From: Paenibacillus sanguinis 2301083 = DSM 16941
Lineage (GTDB): Bacteria > Bacillota > Bacilli > Paenibacillales > Paenibacillaceae
DNA length: 64,000 nt
Assembly: GCF_000374825.1 (NCBI RefSeq)
Contig: NZ_KB895377.1
Span: 248,001-312,000, forward strand
Direction: 5' to 3'
Made by a program: the position numbers and the translations under genes. Under the pieces are notes generated by a model. That model made no database searches, was not told where the DNA came from, and was given only the letters and a program-made list of their open reading frames with translations. How positions within the stretch are numbered: the first letter of the stretch is position 1; every line of letters begins with the position of its first letter. Positions 37,114 to 46,480 of the stretch are shown in pieces.

Positions 37114-37399
37114 CCCTGTCATGCTTACGCCATCGGACAGCCAGGAGCTGAGGGGTATTCTTCGTCGCTTCAGTCGGTCCGATCTGATTAAGACGGCCCG
37201 GGATTATGTTGGTTACGCAGCTCACGCCGGGGAGCCCTGCTCCTTACCCCTTGATGAAATAGAAGGTAAGACTGACGAGCAGCTGCGGCAGTTCATCTTT
37301 GAAAGAGATTGGCCAGGATGCCGCTGGTCTACGAAAGGAGTTCGTGCTGATGGCAAACTTGCTGGATCGGTACACACCGGCGCAAAAGGCAGTCATTGA
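37106..37399 (+). CDS. Hypothetical phage protein
   Basis: 97 aa, starts inside the GemA gene by 8 bp. No family recognised. Its 3' part overlaps the start of the next gene. Composition is coding-like. Confidence 0.6.
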   Translation: MANPVMLTPSDSQELRGILRRFSRSDLIKTARDYVGYAAHAGEPCSLPLDEIEGKTDEQLRQFIFERDWPGCRWSTKGVRADGKLAGSVHTGAKGSH

Positions 37400-37724
37400 A
37401 GCATATTGGGAAACGGTACGCTTCACCCGTCGCTCAGGGAAAATCTCCGAGAACATAAAGCAACGCGAATATGAATACTGGGACAAGTTCGATTCCGACG
37501 TCGTGATCCAGTCCCTCTCAACGCATATTGAAAAATATCCGACCCACCGGGAGGATTACACCCGGGGCATCATGCGGAACAAGCGGAACCAAAAAGGAGG
37601 CGCAGCACATGGAAGCGATCGACCAGTACCTCCCCGGCCTGCTGCAAAGGGTCGAGGCGCTGCGAGCCCAGGGCGCGACACAGACGCCCAAGAAGCCTTC
37701 CGTCGAAGACTCTCCGGTCTTTGA
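37350..37724 (+). CDS. Hypothetical phage protein
   Basis: 124 aa, soluble. The first half (ANLLDRYTPAQKAVIEAYWET) looks globular, and the last third is Arg/Gly-rich. AAAGGAG lies upstream of ATG 37350. The C-terminal part overlaps the DnaC-like gene in another frame, so overlap is extensive (about 115 bp). Confidence 0.6.
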   Translation: MANLLDRYTPAQKAVIEAYWETVRFTRRSGKISENIKQREYEYWDKFDSDVVIQSLSTHIEKYPTHREDYTRGIMRNKRNQKGGAAHGSDRPVPPRPAAKGRGAASPGRDTDAQEAFRRRLSGL

Positions 37725-38463
37725 TTGCCCGCTATGTCAAGACGAAGGCATCGTCTTCTATCCGGAACAGAACCTCGCTGTAGAATGCAAATGCCAGGAG
37801 CGAAAGCGGGTCCAGCGGATGCTGAAGTCCAGCAATATCAGCGAGGAATTTGTCCAAAAGACATTCGACACATTCGATGTTCAAAGCGTGGATCGCCGGG
37901 TGGCCGAAGTGTACAAGCTGGTCAAGGAGTATTCCGATACGTTGGCCGCTCGCGTAAAGAAAGGCCAGGGGCTGCAAGGGGTTCCTTGGCTTGGCATCCT
38001 GGGGAAGTCGGGATCTGGCAAGACGCATCTTTCAACGGCTGCCGTCGTCCCGCTCGTCGAGCTTGGCGTTCAGCCGGTTTTCTTTAATTGGGTTTCCGGG
38101 TTCACGGAGTGGATGGCCTATTACAACATCCCTGATGAGGCTTACAAAGTGGACGAGATCCGAAAGCGGCTTTATAACTGCGAGATCCTGATCGTGGATG
38201 ACGTTTGTAAAGAAAGTCAAAAAGACACCTGGGTCAAGGAATTTTACGGCATTGTTGATTTCCGTTATCGTAAGGGGCTGCCGATCATTTACACCAGCGA
38301 ATACTTCGAGGATCTGATCGGCTTCCTCTCGGAGGCTACCGCCGGTCGACTGTTCGAAAAGTCTCGGAGCGCCAAGACAGAAAAAAAGTATATCGGCCAA
38401 ATGTTCCTGGGCTCGGATGAAGATCCGCTGCTGCTGAATTTTCGATTCAAAGATTTAGTTTGA
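37609..38463 (+). CDS. DnaC/IstB-like helicase-loader ATPase
   Basis: 284 aa. A zinc-ribbon-like set CPLC...CKC near residues 40-65 precedes an AAA+ core with Walker A GKSGSGKTHL and Walker B ILIVDD. Such proteins load a replicative helicase. Mu itself has none, so this phage may recruit the host helicase at strand-transfer intermediates in its own way. AAGGAGG is upstream. Confidence 0.87.
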   Translation: MEAIDQYLPGLLQRVEALRAQGATQTPKKPSVEDSPVFDCPLCQDEGIVFYPEQNLAVECKCQERKRVQRMLKSSNISEEFVQKTFDTFDVQSVDRRVAEVYKLVKEYSDTLAARVKKGQGLQGVPWLGILGKSGSGKTHLSTAAVVPLVELGVQPVFFNWVSGFTEWMAYYNIPDEAYKVDEIRKRLYNCEILIVDDVCKESQKDTWVKEFYGIVDFRYRKGLPIIYTSEYFEDLIGFLSEATAGRLFEKSRSAKTEKKYIGQMFLGSDEDPLLLNFRFKDLV

Positions 38464-38498
38464 TTCTCAAAATTTTTGGCAAAGGAGGACTCAAGGAA

Positions 38499-38978
38499 AT
38501 GACATTCAATGATGAGGAAGAGCTTTCCCTCTTAAACCCTAAGAAGTTTCAATGGATCGATCAGCTTGGATGCATCAATGCCCTAGCTTTGGAATGCGCA
38601 AATAACAGTAATAAATTCGATTTAGCCATGCGGGCTATTTATCTCCGTAAATACGCAGTCAATGTTTCTAAGATGACAGTAAAGCAAAAGGCCGCCCTTA
38701 AGCGTGAAGTCACGAAAAAGGTCAAAGAAATTCTGATCATTCGAGAATCGGCGGATATCGGAGATATCGTCCTTGTGGATAAGCTGGTTCCTAACCCGCT
38801 ATTAGGCGGTTACAAGCGGGACGGATCAAAGCCGGTTGAAGCTGTAGTCATTTCTAAAAAGCGACGATCGTCTTCATTCCACTATCAAGTGAAGCGGCTT
38901 GCCGACCAGGCCTACCAAGAAGGAAACGGCCATATGATCAAAGGAATTATTCGTAGGGCTTCAGAGAGTGCATCCTAA
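38499..38978 (+). CDS. Hypothetical phage protein
   Basis: 159 aa, start ATG 38499 with AAAGGAGG. Basic, Lys-rich middle (TVKQKAALKREVTKKVKEIL). No family recognised. It overlaps the next gene by one base (TAATG). Confidence 0.65.
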   Translation: MTFNDEEELSLLNPKKFQWIDQLGCINALALECANNSNKFDLAMRAIYLRKYAVNVSKMTVKQKAALKREVTKKVKEILIIRESADIGDIVLVDKLVPNPLLGGYKRDGSKPVEAVVISKKRRSSSFHYQVKRLADQAYQEGNGHMIKGIIRRASESAS

Positions 38979-39214
38979 TGGCCAAAACAAAACCTAGTGC
39001 TGAGCCGATACCATTTGCAACTCCTCCCGATCCTAATCGATCATTCGTATTGTTTCCTAGCAGGTTGCTGACCGCCGGATCGGCAGCCGTTAGCCTGGAA
39101 AGTCTGCTTAAGCAAGTACACAAGCAACCGGTAGATCGACAAATCGCTGAGATCGCCTATGATCCGGCGGAACTAAAGCTGGAAATTCACTATAGTAAGA
39201 TTACGAAGGAGTGA
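38978..39214 (+). CDS. Hypothetical phage protein
   Basis: 78 aa. Start TAATG coupled to the previous gene. No family recognised. Confidence 0.55.
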   Translation: MAKTKPSAEPIPFATPPDPNRSFVLFPSRLLTAGSAAVSLESLLKQVHKQPVDRQIAEIAYDPAELKLEIHYSKITKE

Positions 39215-39219
39215 ATGAA

Positions 39220-39420
39220 GTGTGGGATGAATACGCACGATGCAATCATTGTAATGAAATCGTTGGGAAAATGACTTTTTCGATCCCTCTCCTCATGCCG
39301 GTATGCCCTAAGTGCGGCGAACAAAATTCGGTTGATTCTGTAACGGCAAGACGAGTATACAAAGGGAAATGGTACAATCCCGCAACATGGATGATTTGGG
39401 GTTGGGAAGTTAAAGAGTAA
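39220..39420 (+). CDS. Small zinc-ribbon phage protein
   Basis: 66 aa. Two Cys pairs (CNHC and CPKC) suggest a zinc ribbon. GTG 39220 fits AAGGAG with 8-bp spacing. A GTG at 39211 overlaps the previous stop and is a weaker choice. Confidence 0.65.
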   Translation: MWDEYARCNHCNEIVGKMTFSIPLLMPVCPKCGEQNSVDSVTARRVYKGKWYNPATWMIWGWEVKE

Positions 39421-39484
39421 TGCACATTCAGAAAAAAGTCGTTTTAGCAAAAATACACATCCATCCAGAAGGAGGAAGAAAACA

Positions 39485-40372
39485 ATGAAAAAAGGAATTG
39501 ATTGCGCCGCCCCGATCACGGCGGCGAATGCCAAAAAAATCGCGACAGCTGGATACACATTTGCCGCTCGGTATTTAGTGCCGCAGCGCCTGGGATGGAA
39601 ACGCCTGAACCGTGCTGAAGCTGAGGCCATTACTGCCGCTGGAATGAAAGTGATTTCTGTCTTCGAGACTTCGGCTTCGCGTCCGGCTGGAGGATCGGCG
39701 GCGGGCCAGGTAGATGGAGCCGAAGCCTTCAAGGAGGCGAAGCTGATCAAGCAGCCGGTCGGTAGCGTCATCTACTTTGCCGTGGATTATGACGCCCAGG
39801 CCAAGGATTTCGATAAAATCGAAGCATATCTGAAGGCAGCTGCTTCCCAAATTCCCGGATATAAAGTTGGTGTCTATGGATCGTACCGGGTCATCGAAGA
39901 GATGTCGAAGCGGAAAGCAGCATCGGCCTTTTGGCAAACTTACGCCTGGTCGGGTGGTAAAAAGAGTTCGAAGGCTAATGTCTATCAGTACAAAAACGGT
40001 CAGTCTCTTACGGGCATGACCGTCGATTTCAATGAATCTTACGGCGGTGAAGGCTGGTGGGATACTTCCGAAGCGGACAAGCCTGTTACGCCTCCAGCGA
40101 TCAAACACAAGGTGCAGCCCGGCGACGCCGAAAAGATCATCCGTTTTCTCTCTGCTGCCTGGTTCGTTCTTCAAAAGAACATGGCGGACGAGTTCAACCG
40201 CCTGGCGGACGAGCTGCGTCGGGGAACGGACATTCAGCCCGGTGACGCCGAAAAGATCATCCGCTTCCTCTCTGCCGGTTGGTACATCGTTCAGGAATAT
40301 AAAGAGGCCCGGGACGAGTTTAATCGCCTCGCAGATCAAGTCCGTTTGGCTTCGGGGTTGAAAGCCGGGTGA
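39485..40372 (+). CDS. Endolysin, DUF1906 glycoside-hydrolase-like, with C-terminal tandem repeats
   Basis: 295 aa. Residues about 1-200 match the DUF1906 glycoside-hydrolase-like fold (start KKGIDCAAP, acidic residues in FAVDYD and GMTVDFNES), a peptidoglycan-hydrolase domain of phages and bacteria. The C-terminus has two copies of a 40-residue QPGDAEKIIRFLSA unit (about 212-250 and 251-290) that may bind cell wall. Unusually it precedes Mor, in the early/middle region rather than beside the holin. SD AGGAGGAAG. Confidence 0.85.
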   Translation: MKKGIDCAAPITAANAKKIATAGYTFAARYLVPQRLGWKRLNRAEAEAITAAGMKVISVFETSASRPAGGSAAGQVDGAEAFKEAKLIKQPVGSVIYFAVDYDAQAKDFDKIEAYLKAAASQIPGYKVGVYGSYRVIEEMSKRKAASAFWQTYAWSGGKKSSKANVYQYKNGQSLTGMTVDFNESYGGEGWWDTSEADKPVTPPAIKHKVQPGDAEKIIRFLSAAWFVLQKNMADEFNRLADELRRGTDIQPGDAEKIIRFLSAGWYIVQEYKEARDEFNRLADQVRLASGLKAG

Positions 40373-40416
40373 TTGCCAAATAAAATGACCCTGCTATAAT
40401 GGGAGGTGATATTCCC

Positions 40417-40770
40417 GTGGAAGACTGGCTCAATGAATTGACTGCCGACATGATCCCGGAACCCTACTGTTCATACGCCAAGGCGATTGGCATTGATAAT
40501 TTGATAAGGCTTGTGAAGATGACCGGCGGTGATGAGATCTACCTCCCGACGCTCGATTTCTTCAAACGCCCTATTCGGGACAAGCGAATCCGTGAGGAAT
40601 ACACGGGATACAACGAGAAGCACTTAGCACGGAAGTATGAGCTCAGTGAACGACGTATTCGGGAGATCGTCGAAGGCGAAAAACCGCCCGCTATCATTGA
40701 TGATAATCAGTTTTCCCTAATTGTGGAAAACGGGGCATTTACGTGGGGAACCCCTTCTAAAAACGAATAG
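40417..40770 (+). CDS. Mor-like middle transcription activator
   Basis: 117 aa. The Mor family segment LARKYELSERRIREIVEGEKP near the C-terminus is its helix-turn-helix. GTG 40417 with GGGAGGTGAT is preferred over the upstream in-frame ATG 40399. It closes the early block; a terminator-like hairpin follows. Confidence 0.85.
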   Translation: MEDWLNELTADMIPEPYCSYAKAIGIDNLIRLVKMTGGDEIYLPTLDFFKRPIRDKRIREEYTGYNEKHLARKYELSERRIREIVEGEKPPAIIDDNQFSLIVENGAFTWGTPSKNE

Positions 40771-40787
40771 CGCTGCAAGTTACGATA

Positions 40788-40820
40788 CCAGTATAGGACA
40801 TTGCCTATACTGGTTTTTTT
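40788..40820 (+). terminator. Perfect hairpin terminator or Mor-site dyad
   Basis: CCAGTATAGG pairs exactly with CCTATACTGG around ACATTG, then seven T. It reads as a rho-independent terminator separating early from late genes. A dyad here could equally be an activator site for the late promoter. Confidence 0.82.
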
Positions 40821-40845
40821 ATTCTCAAAAAGAAGGAGGATCACG

Positions 40846-41268
40846 ATGCAAAACTCCATCCAAGACATACTGACAAACCTCGCGCTCGGCGTGCTGACTT
40901 TGCTCTGTGCAGCCGTCATGTACTACATCAAGAAGGCCGTCGCCAAGCTGCGGCTTGAGGCGCAGAAAATTGACAATGATGAGCAGCGTTCTCTTGTCCT
41001 GACGGCCCTCACTCGACTCGACGATGTGGCGACCAAGACGGTCAAATCGACCGAACAAACGGCGGCCAAAGCGATTCGGGAAGGCATCAAAAGCGGAACA
41101 AATTCTAGGGAGGAATTGCTCGCACTGGGGAAACAGGCTTTCGATGAAGTGCTCAAGATGTTGGAGCCGGAATATCTCGCCGTCCTGACGACAACCCTCG
41201 GCGACGTAGACGCTTATATCCAGCACACGATCGAGTCCAAGGTCCTGGAGCTGAAGGAGGCGGCCTAG
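40846..41268 (+). CDS. Phage holin (LLH-type)
   Basis: 140 aa. One N-terminal transmembrane segment (LTNLALGVLTLLCAAVMYYIKKAV, split near residue 10-32), then a coiled-coil-like cytosolic tail. Matches the LL-H-type holin pattern. SD AAGGAGG upstream of ATG. It opens the late operon; the endolysin lies upstream of Mor. Confidence 0.75.
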   Translation: MQNSIQDILTNLALGVLTLLCAAVMYYIKKAVAKLRLEAQKIDNDEQRSLVLTALTRLDDVATKTVKSTEQTAAKAIREGIKSGTNSREELLALGKQAFDEVLKMLEPEYLAVLTTTLGDVDAYIQHTIESKVLELKEAA

Positions 41269-41546
41269 TGGATTACTCCTGGATCATTCAGTCGGCCACG
41301 ATGCTCGGCATCGGAGTTATCGGCTTTTTTCTAAAGTCAACGCTCGCCGAAGTAAAATCTCAAAACAAGAAGACTGAAGAACGTGTGGATGCGCTTGAGG
41401 AAAAGCTCGAAAATCTCAAGTCGGATCTTCCCTTTATCTACACCACCCGGGAGGACTTCATCCGCACGATGAACAACGTGGACAACAAGTTGGAGAAGAT
41501 CCACGACGTGCTCCTGAAAGGAGGCAACCAACATGGCACTGGATGA
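41268..41546 (+). CDS. Small membrane/coiled-coil protein, possible holin partner
   Basis: 92 aa with an N-terminal transmembrane segment (about 6-24) and a coiled coil (KKTEERVDALEEKLENLK). It is a possible antiholin, holin or membrane-anchored lysis accessory. GTG overlaps the holin stop by one base. Confidence 0.6.
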   Translation: MDYSWIIQSATMLGIGVIGFFLKSTLAEVKSQNKKTEERVDALEEKLENLKSDLPFIYTTREDFIRTMNNVDNKLEKIHDVLLKGGNQHGTG

Positions 41547-41856
41547 ACAAGAATATCGCGGAGCACAGCACAACAAGGCGGTTCGCGGCTACATTCTGCG
41601 GTCGTTGGTCAAGGGCTATAACAATTCCCTACTTTGTCGGCAGCTCGTTAACGTCATGGTCAATGATGGCGTAATCGTGAGTCCGGACATTTCCAAACAC
41701 TTGGATTACCTCATAGGCAAAGAATACATCGAGTTTACGGATGCCAGGATCAACTCTTATACGGCATACGCCAATGATGCTGTTATCCGGCTGACCGTCA
41801 AAGGAATCGACCTCCTGGAGGGCTCCACGCCGAATGACCCGGGAGTGACGCTCTAA
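41533..41856 (+). CDS. Mu gp26-like phage protein (VpaChn25_0724 type)
   Basis: 107 aa winged-helix-like protein (RGYILRSLVKGYNNSLLCR) as in Mu-like phages just before the small terminase. Function is not known. Confidence 0.7.
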   Translation: MALDEQEYRGAQHNKAVRGYILRSLVKGYNNSLLCRQLVNVMVNDGVIVSPDISKHLDYLIGKEYIEFTDARINSYTAYANDAVIRLTVKGIDLLEGSTPNDPGVTL

Positions 41857-42407
41857 TGGCAAAGCGCAGAACACGGTGTCTTATTGACGATCTACCGCTA
41901 CACATCAAGGATCAGGTCGATTCCATGCTGGCCGATACTCGAATCACGTATTGGGAAATCGTTGAGTACCTGGACAATCAAGGTTATGCGATCAGTAAAT
42001 CGGCAGTCGGTCGCTATGCCCTGCGATTGGATAAATCGACCCAGCGGTTATTGGAAGCTCAAGAACAGACCCGAGCTCTGGTTGAACTGATTAAGAAAAA
42101 CCCGGATGCCGACTATACCGAGGGCGCTATGCAGATCATGGCCGGTGAGCTGACGCGCAAGATGGCGCAAGCTCAAGAGGAATGGGACGAAATGGATCTG
42201 GATAAGGCCGGACGGCTGATGGTCGCCTTGTCCCGTAGCAAGGTTTACAAGGACAAGGTCCGCCAGGACATGCAGAAGAAAATCGACCTGGCATTCTCCG
42301 GAATGGAATCCGACATCATGGCGGCGATCAAGTCGGACGCTGCTCTGGCCGCCCAACTGAAAGAGGTTCTGCAAAAAGCCAAGGAAAAGATGATGGCCGA
42401 TGATTAA
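41856..42407 (+). CDS. Small terminase subunit (DUF3486, Mu gp27-like)
   Basis: 183 aa with an N-terminal HTH-like portion (ITYWEIVEYLDNQGYAISK) and a long coiled-coil C-terminal part. It probably recognises the packaging site. It overlaps the large terminase by 8 bp. Confidence 0.85.
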   Translation: MAKRRTRCLIDDLPLHIKDQVDSMLADTRITYWEIVEYLDNQGYAISKSAVGRYALRLDKSTQRLLEAQEQTRALVELIKKNPDADYTEGAMQIMAGELTRKMAQAQEEWDEMDLDKAGRLMVALSRSKVYKDKVRQDMQKKIDLAFSGMESDIMAAIKSDAALAAQLKEVLQKAKEKMMADD

Positions 42408-44166
42408 GCTGGACGATTATATCCGCCAACTGGAGGAGGACGACGAGGCCAAGGAGCAGATCCAGAACCTCGCCTATCAGCGGGATCTCTTCGAGCGTTA
42501 CGTTTGTAGGAATGAAGAACACGCTGAGTACCGCCAATCACTCTGGCAGGCGTACCAGGCAGGCGATGAGTTGACCGGACCGAACGGGCTACGGAAAAAG
42601 CTTGGCGCGATCGATCTAGAATACTTTGGCCGGGCATACCTACCCCATTACTTTGTACGGGAGTCGCCCAAGTTTCACGGCGAGTTGGACCGAATTTGGA
42701 CGCAAGGCGTCATGAAGGGCTTGAACCCGATCACCGACAAGAAGAAGATCTCCCGGGCCAAGGGCTGCCATCGGGGAACTGCTGCTCCCCGGGGTCATGC
42801 AAAATCGACAAACTTCACGTTCAAAGATACCCTTCACGCCGTGGTTTATGAGTACAAGCATTACCCGATTATCTTGTCGGACAGCAGCGACCAGGCCGAA
42901 GGCTTCCTCACCGACATCAAGACCGAGCTGGAAGACAATGCCGCAGTCATTGAAGACTTCGGCAGCCTAAAGGGGAAGGTCTGGAAAGGTAGCGTGCTGC
43001 TGACGTCTACGGACATCAAGGTCGAAGCGATCGGCAGCGGCAAGAAGATTCGCGGCCGCCGACATCGGAACTGGCGTCCGGATCTCCTCGTCCTGGACGA
43101 TGTTGAAAACGACGAGAATGTCAACACGCCGGAGCAGCGAAAGAAGCTGGAGAGCTGGTTTTACAAAGCGGTTTCGAAGGCCGGGGACACCTATACAGAT
43201 ATCGTGTATATCGGTACGATTCTGCACTACGATTCCCTGCTATCCAAGGTGCTGAAGAACCCATCTTATCAATGCGTTACTTATCGCGGGGTTATCAGCT
43301 TCTCAACCGAGGAAAGCCTGTGGGAAGTATGGGAAGTTATCTATAACGATCTGGACAATCCGGCTCGCGAGGGAGACGCTCTTGCGTACTTTGAGGAAAA
43401 CCGGGAAGCCATGCTGGAAGGAACAGAAGTCCTTTGGGAGGAGAAGCTCTCCTATTACGACCTGATGATCATCAAGCTTTCCGAGGGCGACGCATCCTTT
43501 AACTCGGAAATCCAAAATGATCCGATCGATCCGGACAGTTGTACCTTCAACGAGGAATGGTTCGACTTTTACGATGACGATCCTTCCATTGACTTTTCGG
43601 CACCGAAATTCATTCTTGTTGCGGCAAACGACCCGTCGCTCGGGAAGAACAAGAAATCGGATACCAGCTCGATTATCGTCATCGCCAAGGACACCGTCAC
43701 CGGCTACATGTATGTGGCCGAAGCGTCGATTGAAAAGCGCCATCCAGACGTCATTATAGACGACGCCATCGAAATGTCGAAACGGGCCAAACGGGAACTG
43801 AAAAAGCCATTCTACCGGTTCGGCGTGGAGACGGTGCAATTCCAACACTACTTCAAGGATGTCCTGGCGAAGAAGTCGGCGGAAGCTGGCGAGTACCTCC
43901 CGATCGAGGAGATCCAAAGCCGCGAGAACAAATTCATGCGGATTGAAAGCTTGCAACCGCTCGTCAAGAACCGATACCTGAAGTTTTCCCGTAAACACAA
44001 AACGCTGCTTCAGCAGCTCAAGGAGTTTCCAATGGGCCGGAACGACGATGGCCCGGACGGTTTGGAAATGGCCGTTCGCCTGGCACTCAGCATCAAGACG
44101 ACCAACAAAGTAGATTACAAATCAGTCATCAGCCGGGCGCTGAAATTTCGGCGCGGCGGATATTAA
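42400..44166 (+). CDS. Large terminase subunit (Mu gp28-like)
   Basis: 588 aa. The ATPase has a Walker A variant RGHAKST (131-137) and Walker B LLVLDD (229-234). The nuclease part has AANDPSLGKNKKSDTSS. It packages by headful cutting in Mu. Overlap with gp27-like gene suggests coupling. Confidence 0.92.
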   Translation: MIKLDDYIRQLEEDDEAKEQIQNLAYQRDLFERYVCRNEEHAEYRQSLWQAYQAGDELTGPNGLRKKLGAIDLEYFGRAYLPHYFVRESPKFHGELDRIWTQGVMKGLNPITDKKKISRAKGCHRGTAAPRGHAKSTNFTFKDTLHAVVYEYKHYPIILSDSSDQAEGFLTDIKTELEDNAAVIEDFGSLKGKVWKGSVLLTSTDIKVEAIGSGKKIRGRRHRNWRPDLLVLDDVENDENVNTPEQRKKLESWFYKAVSKAGDTYTDIVYIGTILHYDSLLSKVLKNPSYQCVTYRGVISFSTEESLWEVWEVIYNDLDNPAREGDALAYFEENREAMLEGTEVLWEEKLSYYDLMIIKLSEGDASFNSEIQNDPIDPDSCTFNEEWFDFYDDDPSIDFSAPKFILVAANDPSLGKNKKSDTSSIIVIAKDTVTGYMYVAEASIEKRHPDVIIDDAIEMSKRAKRELKKPFYRFGVETVQFQHYFKDVLAKKSAEAGEYLPIEEIQSRENKFMRIESLQPLVKNRYLKFSRKHKTLLQQLKEFPMGRNDDGPDGLEMAVRLALSIKTTNKVDYKSVISRALKFRRGGY

Positions 44167-44180
44167 GGGGGTGAATCGAA

Positions 44181-45740
44181 TTGGCAAAACGTAAAGGCAA
44201 ACAGCAACAACGCTCTGCCCCGACCCCCAAACCGGATATGACGGAAATCAGCGTCGCCCAGGTTCAAGACAAATATTCGAGCTACCCGTCGAACGGGTTG
44301 ACTCCGCAGCGTCTCGCGCAAATCTTCCGGGAAGCGGATGCTGGTGATGTGCTCCGGCAGATGGAGTTATTTGAAGAAATGGAGGAGAAAGATCCTCATT
44401 TGTTTAGCCAGCTCCAAACCCGTAAGAATGCCGTAACCGGCCTCGACTACGAGATCATCCCCTTTTCGGACGATGAGTTCGACAAACAGATCGCTGAATT
44501 TGTCAAGGAACAGGTTCAAGCTTTGGAGAACCTCGAAGACATTTTCATCGACCTTCTCGACGCGATCGGAAAGGGCATTTCGGTATCGGAAATCATATGG
44601 GAATACGACGATGGCCATACCGTCATCCAGGATATCAAATGGCGTCATCCGAAACGCCTCATATGGGATAACGACGATGTATTGAAAATCGCAACTCGTG
44701 AGTCTCCAAACGGAGTACCTCTCGTGCCTAATAAATTTGTAGTTCACCGCTACAAAGCAAGATCCGGACATCCATCCAGGGCGGGGGTGCTACGCGTTGT
44801 CGCCTGGATGTACTTGTTCAAAAATTACGACCTGAAGGATTGGGTTAGCTTTTGCGAAGTGTTTGGCATGCCGCTGCGGCTTGGTAAATACGATCCGTCT
44901 GCTTCGGAAGATGACAAGCTTGCCCTGATGCGTGCGTTGATCCAGATCGGGACCGACGCCGCCGGAATTATTCCGAACGGTACGGAGATCGAGTTCAAGG
45001 AATCCAGCAAGACGACGAGCATCAATGTATATGAGTCACTGGCAAGATATTGCGACGAGCAGATCTCCAAGGCGATCCTTGGCCAAACGCTAACTTCGGA
45101 TTCCGGAAGCGGATCATATTCCCAATCGAAAACGCACAACGAGGTCCGGCACGACTTAACGGTCGCTGACTGTAAAGCGCTGGCGGCGACGCTCCGGCGA
45201 GATCTGATCCGCCCGTTGGTCTACTTCAATTTTGGAGAGGATCGACGGATTCCTTACCTTCGCTTTGACTGTGAAGAAGCGGACGACCTTAAACAAACAG
45301 CCGAGATCTACGACACCTTGATCTCCAAGGTTGGGCTCAAGGTTCCTACATCGCACATTTACAAGAAGTTCAGCATTCCAAAGCCTGAAGCTGACGAAGA
45401 AATCGCTACGCCGCCAGTGGCCGTAGCTGCTCCGTTCAAGGAGTCGCTCTCCGATCTGAAGGTTTTGAAAGATCAAGGGAAATCCACATCAACACAGGCG
45501 CAAATTGATGCCCTGGCCGATATGGCCATCAAGCATAACGCCGATGTATTCTCTAAGATTTTCGCCCCGATTCTCAATATGGTTGGCAAGGCTGAAAGCT
45601 TGAATGAGCTGAAGGCCAATCTGGAGGATCAGGATTTCGTAAACTCGCTATATGCCAAGATGGACGTCGAGGATCTCGACGAGCTGTTGGCAAAGTCGAT
45701 GTTTTACGCCGACCTGACGGGGAGAGCTGATGATGTATGA
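44181..45740 (+). CDS. Portal protein (DUF935, Mu gp29-like)
   Basis: 519 aa portal through which DNA enters the head. TTG start 44181 with AAGGGGGTGA upstream. The DUF935 signature is around GKGISVSEIIWEYDDGHT. It overlaps the next gene at its stop. Confidence 0.9.
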   Translation: MAKRKGKQQQRSAPTPKPDMTEISVAQVQDKYSSYPSNGLTPQRLAQIFREADAGDVLRQMELFEEMEEKDPHLFSQLQTRKNAVTGLDYEIIPFSDDEFDKQIAEFVKEQVQALENLEDIFIDLLDAIGKGISVSEIIWEYDDGHTVIQDIKWRHPKRLIWDNDDVLKIATRESPNGVPLVPNKFVVHRYKARSGHPSRAGVLRVVAWMYLFKNYDLKDWVSFCEVFGMPLRLGKYDPSASEDDKLALMRALIQIGTDAAGIIPNGTEIEFKESSKTTSINVYESLARYCDEQISKAILGQTLTSDSGSGSYSQSKTHNEVRHDLTVADCKALAATLRRDLIRPLVYFNFGEDRRIPYLRFDCEEADDLKQTAEIYDTLISKVGLKVPTSHIYKKFSIPKPEADEEIATPPVAVAAPFKESLSDLKVLKDQGKSTSTQAQIDALADMAIKHNADVFSKIFAPILNMVGKAESLNELKANLEDQDFVNSLYAKMDVEDLDELLAKSMFYADLTGRADDV

Positions 45741-46480
45741 AGGATCTCTTTGAGCTGCTGACCGAGCCGGACTTCAAGTTTGAGGAGGCAGCCGAGTTTT
45801 TCGGAAACAAGCTCCTTCTGAAGTCTTCTGAATTTTATCAGTTGGCCGAGGAATACCGGCATCAAGCATTTACGGTTTCGGGGTATAGCAAGATTCAGAT
45901 CCTCAAGAAGTTTCAGGACGAGCTCCTGAAGGCGATTGAGGAAGGTCGGACGATGCGGGAATTCAAGGATCGGATGAACGACTTTCTGGAGCGCAGAGGC
46001 TACGAAGGGATTACGAACTTTCAGGCGGACAATATCTTCCGTACCAACGTTCAGACGGCCTACAACGTCGGGCATTACAAGCAAATGACCGATCCGTCCG
46101 TCCTGCGGCTGCGGCCATACTGGCAGTACGATGCCGTGAACGATCAGCACACCCGACCTTCACACCTTGCGATGGATGGCCGGGTCTTCCGGGCGGATGA
46201 CCCGATCTGGAATACCTGGTATCCGCCGAACGGCTTCCGCTGCCGCTGCGGCGTCAAGACACTTTCCGAGCGGCAAGTTCGAGAGCGCGGCCTAACGGTC
46301 GAAACATCGCCGCCGGTATCGGCAGAAGTGAACGGACGATTCACGAACATCATTCCCGATCCAAACTTCGCGACGAACCCGGCCAAGGATGCTTTCAAAC
46401 CGGATGTCAGCAGCTACCCTGAGCCGCTTCGAAAGGCGTTTGAGCAGCGAGAGAAACGAAAAACGAAAACGAGCCCCTAG
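45737..46480 (+). CDS. Phage head morphogenesis protein (Mu F/gp30, SPP1 gp7 family)
   Basis: 247 aa. The C-terminal part shows the SPP1 gp7 domain: HTRPSHLAMDGRVF, then WYPPNGFRCRC. The protein is packed as a minor head component. It starts in the 4-bp overlap of the portal stop. Confidence 0.9.
   Translation: MKDLFELLTEPDFKFEEAAEFFGNKLLLKSSEFYQLAEEYRHQAFTVSGYSKIQILKKFQDELLKAIEEGRTMREFKDRMNDFLERRGYEGITNFQADNIFRTNVQTAYNVGHYKQMTDPSVLRLRPYWQYDAVNDQHTRPSHLAMDGRVFRADDPIWNTWYPPNGFRCRCGVKTLSERQVRERGLTVETSPPVSAEVNGRFTNIIPDPNFATNPAKDAFKPDVSSYPEPLRKAFEQREKRKTKTSP

Noticed and set aside
40395..40400. TATAAT upstream of Mor as a promoter
   Set aside because: It is only 17 bp before GTG 40417 and a transcript from it would lose the SD. 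The -35 (TTGCCA) is weak.
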